Below, in pieces: positions 52,237 to 61,286 of a stretch of DNA of 64,000 bases (within the stretch, counting starts at the first letter, position 1; each line of letters opens with the position of its first letter). The translations under genes and the position numbers were made by a program. Below the pieces are notes generated by a model, which was not told where the DNA came from, searched no databases, and worked only from the letters and a program-made list of their open reading frames with translations. The stretch lies in assembly GCA_031552405.1 (NCBI GenBank), contig JAVBMN010000017.1, forward strand, positions 124,001 to 188,000. Direction: 5' to 3'. The DNA is from UBA1794 sp031552405 (lineage in GTDB: Bacteria > Bacteroidota > Bacteroidia > Bacteroidales > Bacteroidaceae).

Positions 52237-55200
52237 GTGAGCTGTAAACATATCCGGTACGTCATCAGAGCGCTAAAAAGATTCATAATCATCCTCCTTT
52301 ACTCAGTAGTAGCTATCTATCTGGGAGTGGTAACTATGCTGAATATTCCCTATTTTCAGCGCAAGATGACTGTGGTGGTTACTGAACAACTGGAGGAAAT
52401 ACTGGATACAAAACTAAGTATAAAACGCATTGATATAGGCCTGCTTAACCGTCTTGTGATTGACGGGCTTCAGGTAAAAGACCAGCGCAACCGTCCGCTC
52501 CTTACCGTATCTCGTTTTTCGGCCAGCTTTGAGATACTCCCTCTCTTTCAGGGAAAGATATCCATACGCAGCGTGCAGCTCTATGGTATGAATGCCAGCT
52601 TGTATAAGACTGCTGAAGAGGCTCCGCTAAATTGCCAGTTTCTGATAGATGCCTTCTCTGGAGAGGAGTCCAGGGAAAAAAGCCGCATTGATCTTCGCAT
52701 CAACTCCTTACTGGTGCGCCAAGGGACGATATCCTACGATCTCTTCTCTCAACCCCGTACCCCTGAGCGTTTCAATGCGTCGCACCTGCGCTTCACCAAT
52801 CTCTCCACCAGCATTTCTTTGAAGCATTTCTCGGCCGACTCGGTGCATGTGCAGCTTAAACGAATGAGCGTAAAGGAACAATCGGGCCTGGAACTCACCA
52901 AACTCAAGTTTCATTTTACCGCCAACCGACAGGAAGCTTTGCTTGCCGGATTTGAATGTAATCTTCCTAAGAGTGTGGTGAAACTCTCTGACATGACACT
53001 CCGATACAAGAATCTGAGTGATATGAAGCACCTTGCCGATAGTCTGTTTTTCTCCGTAGAAGTGCTTCCTTCCACCCTTATGCCTACTGATTTCGCGCCG
53101 CTGCTCCCTGCACTGGCCCGGTTCTCCATACCCCTTCATTTCGATATGGCAGTGGATGGACGCCTGAATTATCTGAATGTACGGGATATCCATCTGTATT
53201 CCTCGCATCACTCCCGGAAGGGGATTGAGCTGCAGGGAAACATTCACTTGCGCGATCTGCTGCATGGCGACCGCACATATCTGGATGCTAACCTTCGCAG
53301 TCATGCCATTACCCCGGATGAGATAGCGATACTAAAGGAAGAGTTAGCTGTTGCTGGTGTGAAGCTCCCGGAGGTATTGAACCGCCTAGAAACATTCACC
53401 TTGCGTACAGAGCTTACGGGGTACCTGACTGATTTGGTGGTCGACTGCGCATTGTTATCTGAAACTGGGAAGCTGCACACCGTATTAAACTGCCGTAGAC
53501 AAGAGGCCGGCTACCTCCTTTTCGGCGATATACAGGCTGAAAATCTTCAGATAGGCACCTTGTTGCAAGAGGAAAAGCTGGGTGCCGCCTCCTTCTTGGT
53601 AAAGGCAGAAGCGATGTGGGATCAACGCAAATTTTCCTCTGTCAAGTTGCAGGGGGATGTGCAGTCTGTAGAATATCTGAAATACAACTACCAGCATATT
53701 CTGTTTGATGGTATGTACGATTTCAAAGGATTTAACGGGCAAATCGCCCTGAATGACCCTAATGCGGATGTGCTTCTAAGCGGAAAGTTTAATCTGGAAT
53801 CTGCCCTGAAAGAATACCACCTGACAGCGAAGCTGCGTCATTTTAAGCCTTATAACCTGAACCTTACCAAGGAGTACGAAGGCAATGCGTTCACGCTGTT
53901 GTTGGATGCCGACCTTAAAGGGAATAAGGTGGAAGATATGATCGGGACTGTGCTTTTGGATTCTGTTATAGTGGATGCTTCCGATAAACAGTATACCATC
54001 CCCCATACCAGTCTGGTGCTTTCCGGTACGGATGATTCGCGCCGCATACTTCTTGATTCGCCTTTTGCGGAGGGGGATATACAGGGGCGCTTTGATTATA
54101 GCACTCTTTCGGCCAGTGTGCTCAATATGTTGAAGCAATACATCCCTTCCTTGCTTAACCAGGGAGGCAAAAAAAGTCCGGATAATGACTTTCGGTTCTC
54201 AGTGGCTTTCTATGATACACACATGCTGACCGAGATCTTTAAATTGCCTCTTACCATCCATAAGAACTCTGCGTTTAGCGGGTTTATAAAGGATGCTACC
54301 CATACGATGCAGCTGCGTGGCAAGTTTCCCGACCTGAGCTATGGCGCGTATCGTTTTCATGATGCGGTATTGTCGTGCGACAATACACCCCAGTCGTTCG
54401 ATTGCAATGTATCGGCCGATGCCCTCATGAAATCGGGTGAACTGCTAAGCCTATCCCTCTTGGCGCAGGCCAGTGAGGATCATCTGAATGCTTCTTTTGA
54501 ATGGGAAAACGAAGCGGAGGTGGAGTACAAAGGTAAACTCTCTGCTTCAGCTTTTTTACATCGGAATACATTCTCTAATAAGGTGCTGGCGGATATATAC
54601 CTGCTTCCTACGGACGTGGTGATGGAGGACTCACTGTGGAGCCTTGATAGGGCAAATATACAGATCGACTCTAGCAGGATTCATATCTCCGGATTCAGAA
54701 TGCAGCATGCGCAGCAGTCCGTTCATATCAATGGAGATGTGTCTGGTAATGCAGGGGATTCTGTGCGGGTCGACTTGCAGAACTTCAATCTGGGCTACCT
54801 CTTTAATGTTATTGATTTCCATCCGGTGGAGTTCGACGGGTTGGCTACCGGCGTGGCATCTGTTCACCAATTGCTGAGCACCCCTACATTGAGAGCCGCC
54901 ATGAAAGTAAAAAACTTCTTGTTTAATGATGCCCTGCTGGGTGATATGGACCTCGACGGCGGATGGGATCCGGAGCAGGATGCCATCCGCCTGAATGGAC
55001 GCATGCAGGATCAAGGTGTCTACGGCACCCACGTAGTGGGAGAGGTATGGCCTAAACGCAAAGGACTCGACTTAAAGATAAAAGCCTCGGGTACCAATAT
55101 TTCTTTTATACAGCCCTTCGTAGAGGGTACCGTGTCCAGTATCAGGGGGCGTGTGGCTGGTGACTTCCGCCTGTTCGGAGGCTTTAGCTCTCTTGCTGTG

Positions 55201-56694
55201 GAAGGAAAGGGCAGGGGTGATGCCTCTTTTCATGTAGATATATTGGGTACAAGTTATCACCTGGAGGATTCGGTGACTCTATACCCGGAGCGTTTTGTGC
55301 TGAACAATGCCCGGATCTCCGACCTTGAGGGACACCCCGGCACCGTCTCGGCTACTTTGAGTCACAAGTATTTCCAAGACTTTACATACCGCCTCCGTAT
55401 ACAATCTGAGGGGATGATGGTACTGCACAAGCGCGAAACCTTTGACTTGCCCTTCTATGGGAAAATTTATGCTAATGGAAATGCTACCCTGACCGGCAAT
55501 TCAGAACGCCTAGACGTAAACGCCACTCTGACTACTACAAATCACTCGGATTTCTGTTATAAAATGATATCCCCCACCTCCGCTACAAGCAGTGCCTTTG
55601 TGCAGTTTCAGCGCCCTTCTATGGAGGAAGATTCCCTGTCGGGCCGGTCGGCCGAGGTGGTGGAAAATACCAATCTGGATGTGCACCTCAACCTTCTGCT
55701 TGAGGCTACTCCGCAGGTTACTATGAAGGTGTTGGTAGATCCCCGGGCGGGCGATTACATCAGTTGCACCGGAATGGGAAACATCCGGATGGATTATTTC
55801 AACAAGGGCGATTTGCGTATGTTTGGCACCTATACAGTAAACCAGGGCGTGTATAAGTTTAGTCTGCAGGAGGTGATCCGCAAAGACTTCCTGATCCGCA
55901 ATGGAAGTACTGTGTCATTTAATGGCGATCCGTACCGTGCCATCAGCAACCTGAATGCAGCGTATACGGTGAACGGGGTGTCTTTGCGCGATTTGGGGAA
56001 TGACGTAATCAACGTGCTTCAAACCAAGCAGAATAGCATCCGTGTAAACTGCCTCATGGACATTACCGGCATGATCTCCTCTCCCGAAATACGTCTGGGG
56101 CTGGAGCTACCTAATGAGAATGAAGAGGTGCAGCGTGTGGTGCGCAACTTTATCAGTACCGACGACCAGATGAACATGCAAATTCTGTACCTTTTGGGTA
56201 TAGGCAAGTTCTATACTCCTGACTATGCCAATAAAACCGGCCAGAATTCGGACGCTATGAGCGCCGTATTATCCTCTACCTTGTCGGGACAGCTTAATAA
56301 TATGTTGTCGCAGATGATTAACAGCAACACCTGGAACTTTGGTGTAAATGGCTCTACAGGCGAGGAAGGGTGGACGGATATGGAGTTTCAGGGTATGCTC
56401 TCAGGGCAGTTGCTCAACAACCGCCTACTGGTCAATGGCAACTTTGGTTATCGTGACAACTCCGTATCCAACAGCAACCAGCAGAGCAATTTTATAGGCG
56501 ACTTCGACATCGAGTACCTCCTTACCAAGGCGGGTGACGTGCGCCTAAAGGCTTATAATAAGTCGAACGACCGGTATTCAACCAAAACCACCCTGAACAC
56601 CCAAGGTATCGGGGTAATGTATAAAAAAGACTTTAACTCCTGGTGGGACCTTCTCCCGTGGAGAAAGAAAAAGAAGAAAGAACTATTACAATGA
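52237..56694 (+). CDS. Second TamB-family translocation/assembly protein
   Basis: 1485 residues. The N-terminal membrane helix (about 14-34, FIIILLYSVVAIYLGVVTMLN) is followed by the long AsmA/TamB beta-groove and a DUF490 C-terminus (VNQGVYKFSLQEVIRKDF, NGDPYRAISNLNAAYTVNGV, FGVNGSTGEEGWTDMEFQGMLSGQLL). It is not next to an Omp85 gene, unlike tamB at 5548, and its stop overlaps the YycJ-like gene (ATGA). The only start before the membrane helix is GTG at 52237, which overlaps a TATTTTTG -7-like box at 52230-52237. So either the box is not used or an undetected upstream promoter drives the gene. Bacteroidota often carry two TamB paralogues. Confidence 0.87.
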   Translation: MSCKHIRYVIRALKRFIIILLYSVVAIYLGVVTMLNIPYFQRKMTVVVTEQLEEILDTKLSIKRIDIGLLNRLVIDGLQVKDQRNRPLLTVSRFSASFEILPLFQGKISIRSVQLYGMNASLYKTAEEAPLNCQFLIDAFSGEESREKSRIDLRINSLLVRQGTISYDLFSQPRTPERFNASHLRFTNLSTSISLKHFSADSVHVQLKRMSVKEQSGLELTKLKFHFTANRQEALLAGFECNLPKSVVKLSDMTLRYKNLSDMKHLADSLFFSVEVLPSTLMPTDFAPLLPALARFSIPLHFDMAVDGRLNYLNVRDIHLYSSHHSRKGIELQGNIHLRDLLHGDRTYLDANLRSHAITPDEIAILKEELAVAGVKLPEVLNRLETFTLRTELTGYLTDLVVDCALLSETGKLHTVLNCRRQEAGYLLFGDIQAENLQIGTLLQEEKLGAASFLVKAEAMWDQRKFSSVKLQGDVQSVEYLKYNYQHILFDGMYDFKGFNGQIALNDPNADVLLSGKFNLESALKEYHLTAKLRHFKPYNLNLTKEYEGNAFTLLLDADLKGNKVEDMIGTVLLDSVIVDASDKQYTIPHTSLVLSGTDDSRRILLDSPFAEGDIQGRFDYSTLSASVLNMLKQYIPSLLNQGGKKSPDNDFRFSVAFYDTHMLTEIFKLPLTIHKNSAFSGFIKDATHTMQLRGKFPDLSYGAYRFHDAVLSCDNTPQSFDCNVSADALMKSGELLSLSLLAQASEDHLNASFEWENEAEVEYKGKLSASAFLHRNTFSNKVLADIYLLPTDVVMEDSLWSLDRANIQIDSSRIHISGFRMQHAQQSVHINGDVSGNAGDSVRVDLQNFNLGYLFNVIDFHPVEFDGLATGVASVHQLLSTPTLRAAMKVKNFLFNDALLGDMDLDGGWDPEQDAIRLNGRMQDQGVYGTHVVGEVWPKRKGLDLKIKASGTNISFIQPFVEGTVSSIRGRVAGDFRLFGGFSSLAVEGKGRGDASFHVDILGTSYHLEDSVTLYPERFVLNNARISDLEGHPGTVSATLSHKYFQDFTYRLRIQSEGMMVLHKRETFDLPFYGKIYANGNATLTGNSERLDVNATLTTTNHSDFCYKMISPTSATSSAFVQFQRPSMEEDSLSGRSAEVVENTNLDVHLNLLLEATPQVTMKVLVDPRAGDYISCTGMGNIRMDYFNKGDLRMFGTYTVNQGVYKFSLQEVIRKDFLIRNGSTVSFNGDPYRAISNLNAAYTVNGVSLRDLGNDVINVLQTKQNSIRVNCLMDITGMISSPEIRLGLELPNENEEVQRVVRNFISTDDQMNMQILYLLGIGKFYTPDYANKTGQNSDAMSAVLSSTLSGQLNNMLSQMINSNTWNFGVNGSTGEEGWTDMEFQGMLSGQLLNNRLLVNGNFGYRDNSVSNSNQQSNFIGDFDIEYLLTKAGDVRLKAYNKSNDRYSTKTTLNTQGIGVMYKKDFNSWWDLLPWRKKKKKELLQ

Positions 56695-57608
56695 AGATAA
56701 TTTTCCAATCATTAGCAAGCGGTAGCAGTGGAAACTGCTACTACCTAGGTACTGAAACCGAAGGCATCCTTATTGATGCCGGTATTGGTGTGCGCACCAT
56801 TAAGAAGTGTCTCAAGGATTTGGCACTTTCCTTTGAGCACATCCGTGGAATATTGATCACGCATGATCATGCGGATCACATAAAATCGGTAGCCACCTTG
56901 GCTGATAAGTGCAATATCCCGGTGTTTGCCACCCCCGATACTTATCGTGGAATCAATAGTAATCGTTGTATAAAGGAGAAGCTTAACCCTCACAATGTGC
57001 GTTATGTGGAGAAGGAGAAACCCTTTCGCCTTCAGGATCTGAAACGCCCCGGCATTGTTTCTGTCGATTTTTCAGAGGTGTGTTCCGAGGCTGTAACTGC
57101 TCCCCGGCAGATGTCGCTTTTCAGTTCTCCAGTAGACGAGTTCCGCATCACCGCCTTCGAGGTGCCCCACGATGCTATGGACAATGTGGGCTATAAGATC
57201 GAAACCCCACACGGTATATTCTGTTTCCTTACCGATATGGGACATATCACTGAGCGCGCTGCTTCCTATATCACCCAGGCCGAATACCTGATTATCGAAG
57301 CCAATTATGATGAAGAGATGCTTCGCATGGGTCCATACCCCGCTTATCTCAAGCATCGCATTCAGAGCGGTAATGGGCATATGAGCAACTCTGCTACGGC
57401 CCAGCACCTGGCCGATAACCTTGCCGCACACCTCAAACAGATATGGCTCTGTCATCTGAGTAAGGATAATAACCATCCGGAGCTGGCGTTTAAAACTTTT
57501 GAGTTTACTTTCCGAAGCCGTGGGATTATAATAGGAAAAGACGTGCAACTTACAGTATTAAAGCGTACTACCCCTTCGGATGTGTTCATTATCAACCCTG
57601 CAGAGTAG
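56691..57608 (+). CDS. MBL-fold metallo-hydrolase, YycJ/WalJ-like
   Basis: 305 residues from ATG 56691, overlapping the TamB stop. The beta-lactamase-fold motif ITHDHADHI (HxHxDH, near 62-70) and FQSLASGSSGNCYYLG at the N-terminus are the YycJ signature. IEANYDEEML and CHLSKDNNHPELA hold further metal ligands. An insert of about 50 residues (KRPGIVSVDFSEVCSEAVTA and on) is seen near 125-150. YycJ-type proteins are linked to cell-wall or DNA-repair control in Firmicutes; the role here is unknown. Confidence 0.82.
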   Translation: MKIIFQSLASGSSGNCYYLGTETEGILIDAGIGVRTIKKCLKDLALSFEHIRGILITHDHADHIKSVATLADKCNIPVFATPDTYRGINSNRCIKEKLNPHNVRYVEKEKPFRLQDLKRPGIVSVDFSEVCSEAVTAPRQMSLFSSPVDEFRITAFEVPHDAMDNVGYKIETPHGIFCFLTDMGHITERAASYITQAEYLIIEANYDEEMLRMGPYPAYLKHRIQSGNGHMSNSATAQHLADNLAAHLKQIWLCHLSKDNNHPELAFKTFEFTFRSRGIIIGKDVQLTVLKRTTPSDVFIINPAE

Positions 57609-57669
57609 TGCGCCGCGCAGGGCTTTGCCCGAATAATCTGCAATGTGTAGTAAGAAAGTCGGGAAAAAG

Positions 57670-57702
57670 TTTGGCACAATGCATCAAAACAATTAACTTT
57701 GC
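57670..57702 (+). promoter_or_regulatory. Canonical promoter of the tRNA operon
   Basis: TTTG at 57670-57673 and TAACTTTGC at 57694-57702 are 20 bases apart. The first tRNA begins 22 bases later. Confidence 0.7.
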
Positions 57703-57724
57703 ACCCGCAAAAACGAAGTAATAG

Positions 57725-57797
57725 GCACTCTTAGCTCAGCTGGTAGAGCAATTGACTCTTAATCAATGGGTCCAGGGTTCGAGTCCCTGAGGGTGTA
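57725..57797 (+). tRNA. tRNA-Lys (CTT), copy 1
   Basis: 73 nt with a full cloverleaf: D-loop AGCTCAGCTGGTAGAGC, anticodon arm TTGACTCTTAATCAA with anticodon CTT, and T-arm CAGGGTTCGAGTCCCTG. CCA is not encoded. The first acceptor pair is a G-U wobble. Confidence 0.96.
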
Positions 57798-57828
57798 CTT
57801 TCGTTTGAAGCGTTCTTTACATGGTAAT

Positions 57829-57901
57829 GCACTCTTAGCTCAGCTGGTAGAGCAATTGACTCTTAATCAATGGGTCCAGGGTTCGAGTCCCTGAGGGTGT
57901 A
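57829..57901 (+). tRNA. tRNA-Lys (CTT), copy 2
   Basis: Identical over all 73 nt to the copy at 57725, 31 bases downstream. A recent tandem duplication or gene conversion is likely. Confidence 0.96.
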
Positions 57902-57945
57902 CTCCGTACATGAAACAATTCTGTTTCATCCTCTTTAAACAGGAT

Positions 57946-58019
57946 GGTTCCGTAGCTCAGCTGGATAGAGCAACAGCCTTCTAAGCTGTGGGTCTTGAGT
58001 TCGAATCTCAACGGAATCA
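57946..58019 (+). tRNA. tRNA-Arg (TCT)
   Basis: 74 nt. Acceptor GGTTCCG pairs with CGGAATC; the anticodon loop CTTCTAA gives anticodon TCT; T-arm TTGAGTTCGAATCTCAA. CCA is not encoded. Third gene of the tRNA operon. Confidence 0.95.
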
Positions 58020-58026
58020 CGATCTA

Positions 58027-58110
58027 AAATCCGTAACTTCTTCAGGAAGATGTTATGGATTTTTTTTGTTAGCTGTTTTTTTGTTGCATCTCTGTAACAA
58101 AAAAACAGCT
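58027..58110 (+). terminator. Two hairpins ending the tRNA operon
   Basis: AAATCCGTAAC pairs with GTTATGGATTT (one G-U) and is followed by a T-run. Next, AGCTGTTTTTTTGTT (58071-58085) pairs perfectly with AACAAAAAAACAGCT (58096-58110). The second, symmetric hairpin could also stop transcripts coming from the opposite tRNA pair. Confidence 0.8.
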
Positions 58111-58140
58111 ACATTTTTGTAACTGTCTGATTTTTAGTGG

Positions 58141-58213
58141 AGCGGCAAATGGGGCTCGAACCCACGACCCTCAGCTTGGGAAGCTGATGCTCTACCGACT
58201 GAGCTACTGCCGC
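58141..58213 (-). tRNA. tRNA-Gly (CCC)
   Basis: 73 nt on the minus strand. Acceptor GCGGCAG with TTGCCGC; anticodon arm TCAGC-TTCCCAA-GCTGA gives CCC; T-arm GTGGGTTCGAGCCCCAT-like. CCA is not encoded. A GCAGGC-TGTAAA-GCCTGC hairpin (58243-58260) separates it from tRNA-Ser. Confidence 0.93.
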
Positions 58214-58267
58214 ATCATGTATAAATGATAAGATTCAAAAACGCAGGCTGTAAAGCCTGCTTAGTTG

Positions 58268-58355
58268 CGGAGAGAACGAGATTCGAACTCGTGAGACCCT
58301 TTTGGAGTCTACACGCTTTCCAGGCGTGCCTCTTCAACCACTCGAGCACCTCTCC
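58268..58355 (-). tRNA. tRNA-Ser (GGA)
   Basis: 88 nt with a long variable arm, a class II tRNA. The anticodon loop CTGGAAA reads GGA. Acceptor GGAGAGG pairs with TCTCTCC. It is transcribed leftwards from a TACCTTTGC box at 58372-58380, ahead of tRNA-Gly. Confidence 0.94.
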
Positions 58356-58371
58356 TTAGTTGAATAGTGGT

Positions 58372-58380
58372 GCAAAGGTA
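58372..58380 (-). promoter_or_regulatory. -7 box for tRNA-Ser/tRNA-Gly
   Basis: Minus-strand TACCTTTGC, 16 bases before the tRNA-Ser 5' end. Confidence 0.6.
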
Positions 58381-58407
58381 CTCCTTTTTATATAAATAGC
58401 AAGGCTA

Positions 58408-59223
58408 TTAGGTGTTTTTTTGAAATAATTTCTCGGCGTTATGCGTAGTGACCTGAGAGATAAGGGATAGGGGGACCTCATAGATTTCGGCCAACTTGGC
58501 GGCGATGAGGGGGAGATGGGCGCTTTCATTGCGCTTGCCACGATAAGGGGCGGGGGCGAGATAGGGGCAATCGGTTTCCAACAGGATGCGATCAAGAGGC
58601 ACTTCCTGCCTCAGAACTTCGGGAAGAGTACTTTTCTTAAAGGTGACAACTCCGTTGATGCCCAGATAAAACCCTGGGATGGAAAGCAGGGCCCGAGCTT
58701 CTTCCTGTGTGCCGCCAAAGCTGTGGAATACACCCCGGAGGCCGGGGGTAGCGAGGCGGGATACGGTTTCGTAGGTTTCGTGGAATGCATCACGGCTATG
58801 GATAGCCAAAGGAAGATGGTATTCGGAAGCCCAGCTAATCTGTTGACTGAAGGCATCCAGCTGTTCGTTGTGGAAGGTTTTGTCCCAATATAAATCCATC
58901 CCAACCTCTCCGATGGCAGCAAACCGGGTGGGGTTTTCTTTTAGAATATGATGTAAAGTCTGCAAATCATTGCGATAGAACTCTCCAACCGAGGTGGGAT
59001 GAAGGCCCAACATGGGTGTGCAATATCCGGGAAACTGTGCGATAGTTTGCTCTAAGGCAGATAGAGATTCTACATCAATATTGGGTAAAAACAGATGTTT
59101 TATCCCGGCGGCACGGGCACGAGCTACTACTGCAGCGCGGTCTTCATTAAACTCTTCCACAAAGAGGTGGCTGTGGGTGTCAATCCATTCCAAATGTTCT
59201 GATTGACAAGCAGAGGTGTCCAT
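58408..59223 (-). CDS. TatD family metal-dependent hydrolase
   Basis: 271 residues. WIDTHSHLFVEEF provides the HxH metal site. IGEVGMDLYWD (metal-binding glutamate), IHSRDAF, VFHSFGG and ILLETDCPYLAPAPYRGKRNES complete the TatD set. These are Mg2+-dependent DNases or 3'-5' exonucleases in DNA repair and quality control. It lies 21 bp downstream of the polyprenyl synthetase on the same strand. Confidence 0.93.
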   Translation of the reverse strand: MDTSACQSEHLEWIDTHSHLFVEEFNEDRAAVVARARAAGIKHLFLPNIDVESLSALEQTIAQFPGYCTPMLGLHPTSVGEFYRNDLQTLHHILKENPTRFAAIGEVGMDLYWDKTFHNEQLDAFSQQISWASEYHLPLAIHSRDAFHETYETVSRLATPGLRGVFHSFGGTQEEARALLSIPGFYLGINGVVTFKKSTLPEVLRQEVPLDRILLETDCPYLAPAPYRGKRNESAHLPLIAAKLAEIYEVPLSLISQVTTHNAEKLFQKNT

Positions 59224-59244
59224 ATGGGTGAAAAGGGCGTCCGG

Positions 59245-60219
59245 TTATTTAGTTCGGTTAAGGAGTTCTTCTGCAAACTGGCGCAAGATTTCTTTTTTCT
59301 CGTCGGAAACCGATACACTTTCAAGGCTTTCAATTCCTTTACGGTAGTATTCTTCTATCTTTTGCAAGGCAAGTTCTCCTGCTCCCACGGCATTGTAAAT
59401 ATCGGTCACGGCGGCTATCTTTTCTTCAGCCAGGAAGTCGATACGGTTCAACCATCCGCGTAATTGCAGGGCTTGTGTCTCATTGGCCAGTTCCTGAGTT
59501 TTGAGTAGCATCCATGTTTTTTTGTTGCACAAGATATCGCCGCCGATATTTTTCCCAAAGATTTTAGGATCACCGTATACATCCAGATAATCATCTTTTA
59601 ACTGGAAGGCGATGCCGGTATAAAGGCCGAAGTCATAAATGCGTTGGGCATCTTCTGCGGAGGCGCCGGCATAGAGCGCACCGATTTTGAGTCCGGCAGC
59701 CACAAGGACGGACGTCTTCAGACGGATCATTTCCAGATACTGGGCTTCGGTTACATCGTCCAGCGCTTCGAATTCTATGTCGTACTGCTGACCTTCGCAC
59801 ACCTCCAGTGCGGCAGTGGTAAAGGCATCCAGCATATCGCTCATCTGCGGGCTCTGGGCCTGTACAAAATAGCGGTAGGAAAGAATGAGCATGGTATCAC
59901 CTGAGAGAATGGCTGTATTGGCATTCCATTTACGGTGAACGGTAAGATGACCTCGCCGGCGGTCGGCCTTATCCATCAAATCGTCATGCAGGAGGGTGAA
60001 ATTATGATAGATTTCCAAGCCGGCAGCAGCGGGGAGAAGCCCGTCTATTTCATCGGTCCAGAGATTGGCAGCCATAAGCATCAGCGCCGGGCGGATGCGT
60101 TTTCCTCCCATGGAAAGCACATATTCAATAGGGTCATACAATCCTTTGGGTTCATGACTATAACGCAGATCAGCAAAATAGTGGCTGATCTTATCGATCA
60201 TATTTAATGAAGTTTCCAT
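59245..60219 (-). CDS. Polyprenyl (isoprenyl) diphosphate synthase
   Basis: 324 residues. The first aspartate-rich motif LLHDDLMDKADRRRG (FARM, near 85-99) and the second, QLKDDYLDVYGD (near 216-227), are intact. GGKRIRPALMLM is the substrate-binding start. The family makes farnesyl, geranylgeranyl or longer diphosphates; chain length cannot be fixed by eye. Two in-frame ATGs (60219 and 60201) could start the protein. A TACTTTTG box (60242-60249, minus) precedes it. Confidence 0.9.
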   Translation of the reverse strand: METSLNMIDKISHYFADLRYSHEPKGLYDPIEYVLSMGGKRIRPALMLMAANLWTDEIDGLLPAAAGLEIYHNFTLLHDDLMDKADRRRGHLTVHRKWNANTAILSGDTMLILSYRYFVQAQSPQMSDMLDAFTTAALEVCEGQQYDIEFEALDDVTEAQYLEMIRLKTSVLVAAGLKIGALYAGASAEDAQRIYDFGLYTGIAFQLKDDYLDVYGDPKIFGKNIGGDILCNKKTWMLLKTQELANETQALQLRGWLNRIDFLAEEKIAAVTDIYNAVGAGELALQKIEEYYRKGIESLESVSVSDEKKEILRQFAEELLNRTK

Positions 60220-60241
60220 AATTCAATATCTTTCTGAATCA

Positions 60242-60249
60242 CAAAAGTA
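60242..60249 (-). promoter_or_regulatory. -7 box for the polyprenyl synthase/tatD pair
   Basis: Minus-strand TACTTTTG, 22 bases before the ATG at 60219. Confidence 0.5.
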
Positions 60250-60338
60250 CGACATATATCTACGAAAAGCGCTTGATTTTACATTTTTTAAACCTCCTCG
60301 TATCCTAAAAAAGAAGTTTTCACGTTAGAATTACTGAA

Positions 60339-61271
60339 ATGAAACGAGTCCTTCTCCTCCTGTGTTGCTGTATCGCCTGCAGTGCTTATGCACAAACTGC
60401 CGGTGAGAAGAGTTATATCTTTCTTGAACTCCCTGTCTCAGCACACGCTGCAGCACTTGGAGGCGAGAATATCACTGTGATCGATGATGATGTGAACCTG
60501 GCGTTACATAACCCGGCGCTTCTCTCTAGTGTGAGTGATAAAACACTCAGTCTGGGCTACATGAACTACATGGATGGCATCAATAATTTCCATGCGGCCT
60601 ATTCGCAGATTGCCGGCAGGCGCAGCACTTGGGCGGTAGCTGCCAACTATCTGGATTATGGCACCATTTCCCGCCGTGACGATCAGGATATTGACTTGGG
60701 AAGTTTCAATGCCAAGGATATGGATTTCATGGGGCTGTATGCTTATAACCTGACCGACTATTGGAGTGGAGGTGTGACGGCAAAAATGATTTATTCTACG
60801 TATGACAGTTATTCCGCTTTTGCCATGGGGGTGGATCTGGGTGTGAATTACTACAATGCCAAGTGGGATTTCTCTTTCTCTGCGGCCGCCAAGAATCTGG
60901 GAGGTCAGCTCTCTTCTTTTGATGAAACCAATGAGAAGCTTCCTATCGACCTTCAAATGGGTGCTACCAAACGCTTGGCGCATGCTCCTATAGCACTGAG
61001 TCTTACCCTGTCGCGCTTAAACAACTGGGATATTGATTTTATGCAGCACTTTAATTTTGGTGTCGACATAAATTTCAGCAAGAACCTATACGTGGCTGCA
61101 GGTTACAACTGTCGTAAAGCCAGTGAAATGAAGGTTGGAGAATCCTCGAATGGAGCTGCCTGGAGTTTCGGTGCCGGGTTGCACATAAAGCGCATCAAGC
61201 TGGATGCAGCATACGGTAAATACCATGTATCGGGCGGTGCCCTTGTGATGAACATCAGTTACGCATTATAA
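60339..61271 (+). CDS. porQ: Type IX secretion system outer-membrane protein PorQ
   Basis: 310 residues. Signal peptide (about 1-18, ending YAQ). The PorV/PorQ-like start SYIFLELPVSAHAAALGGENITV DDV contains the FxxLPxSAxxxALGG pattern. The body is beta-barrel sequence of the FadL-like type ending in NISYAL. In T9SS, PorQ works with PorU, PorV and PorZ in the attachment complex that removes the C-terminal signal and links cargo to the surface lipopolysaccharide. It heads a porQ-cmk-ispH cluster, with 15 bp to cmk. Confidence 0.85.
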   Translation: MKRVLLLLCCCIACSAYAQTAGEKSYIFLELPVSAHAAALGGENITVIDDDVNLALHNPALLSSVSDKTLSLGYMNYMDGINNFHAAYSQIAGRRSTWAVAANYLDYGTISRRDDQDIDLGSFNAKDMDFMGLYAYNLTDYWSGGVTAKMIYSTYDSYSAFAMGVDLGVNYYNAKWDFSFSAAAKNLGGQLSSFDETNEKLPIDLQMGATKRLAHAPIALSLTLSRLNNWDIDFMQHFNFGVDINFSKNLYVAAGYNCRKASEMKVGESSNGAAWSFGAGLHIKRIKLDAAYGKYHVSGGALVMNISYAL

Positions 61272-61286
61272 TCAAGTAAATATCGA

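Noticed and set aside
58243..58260. GCAGGC-TGTAAA-GCCTGC between two tRNAs as another array unit
   Set aside because: It is a single split hairpin without a periodic neighbour; more likely a processing or termination structure.
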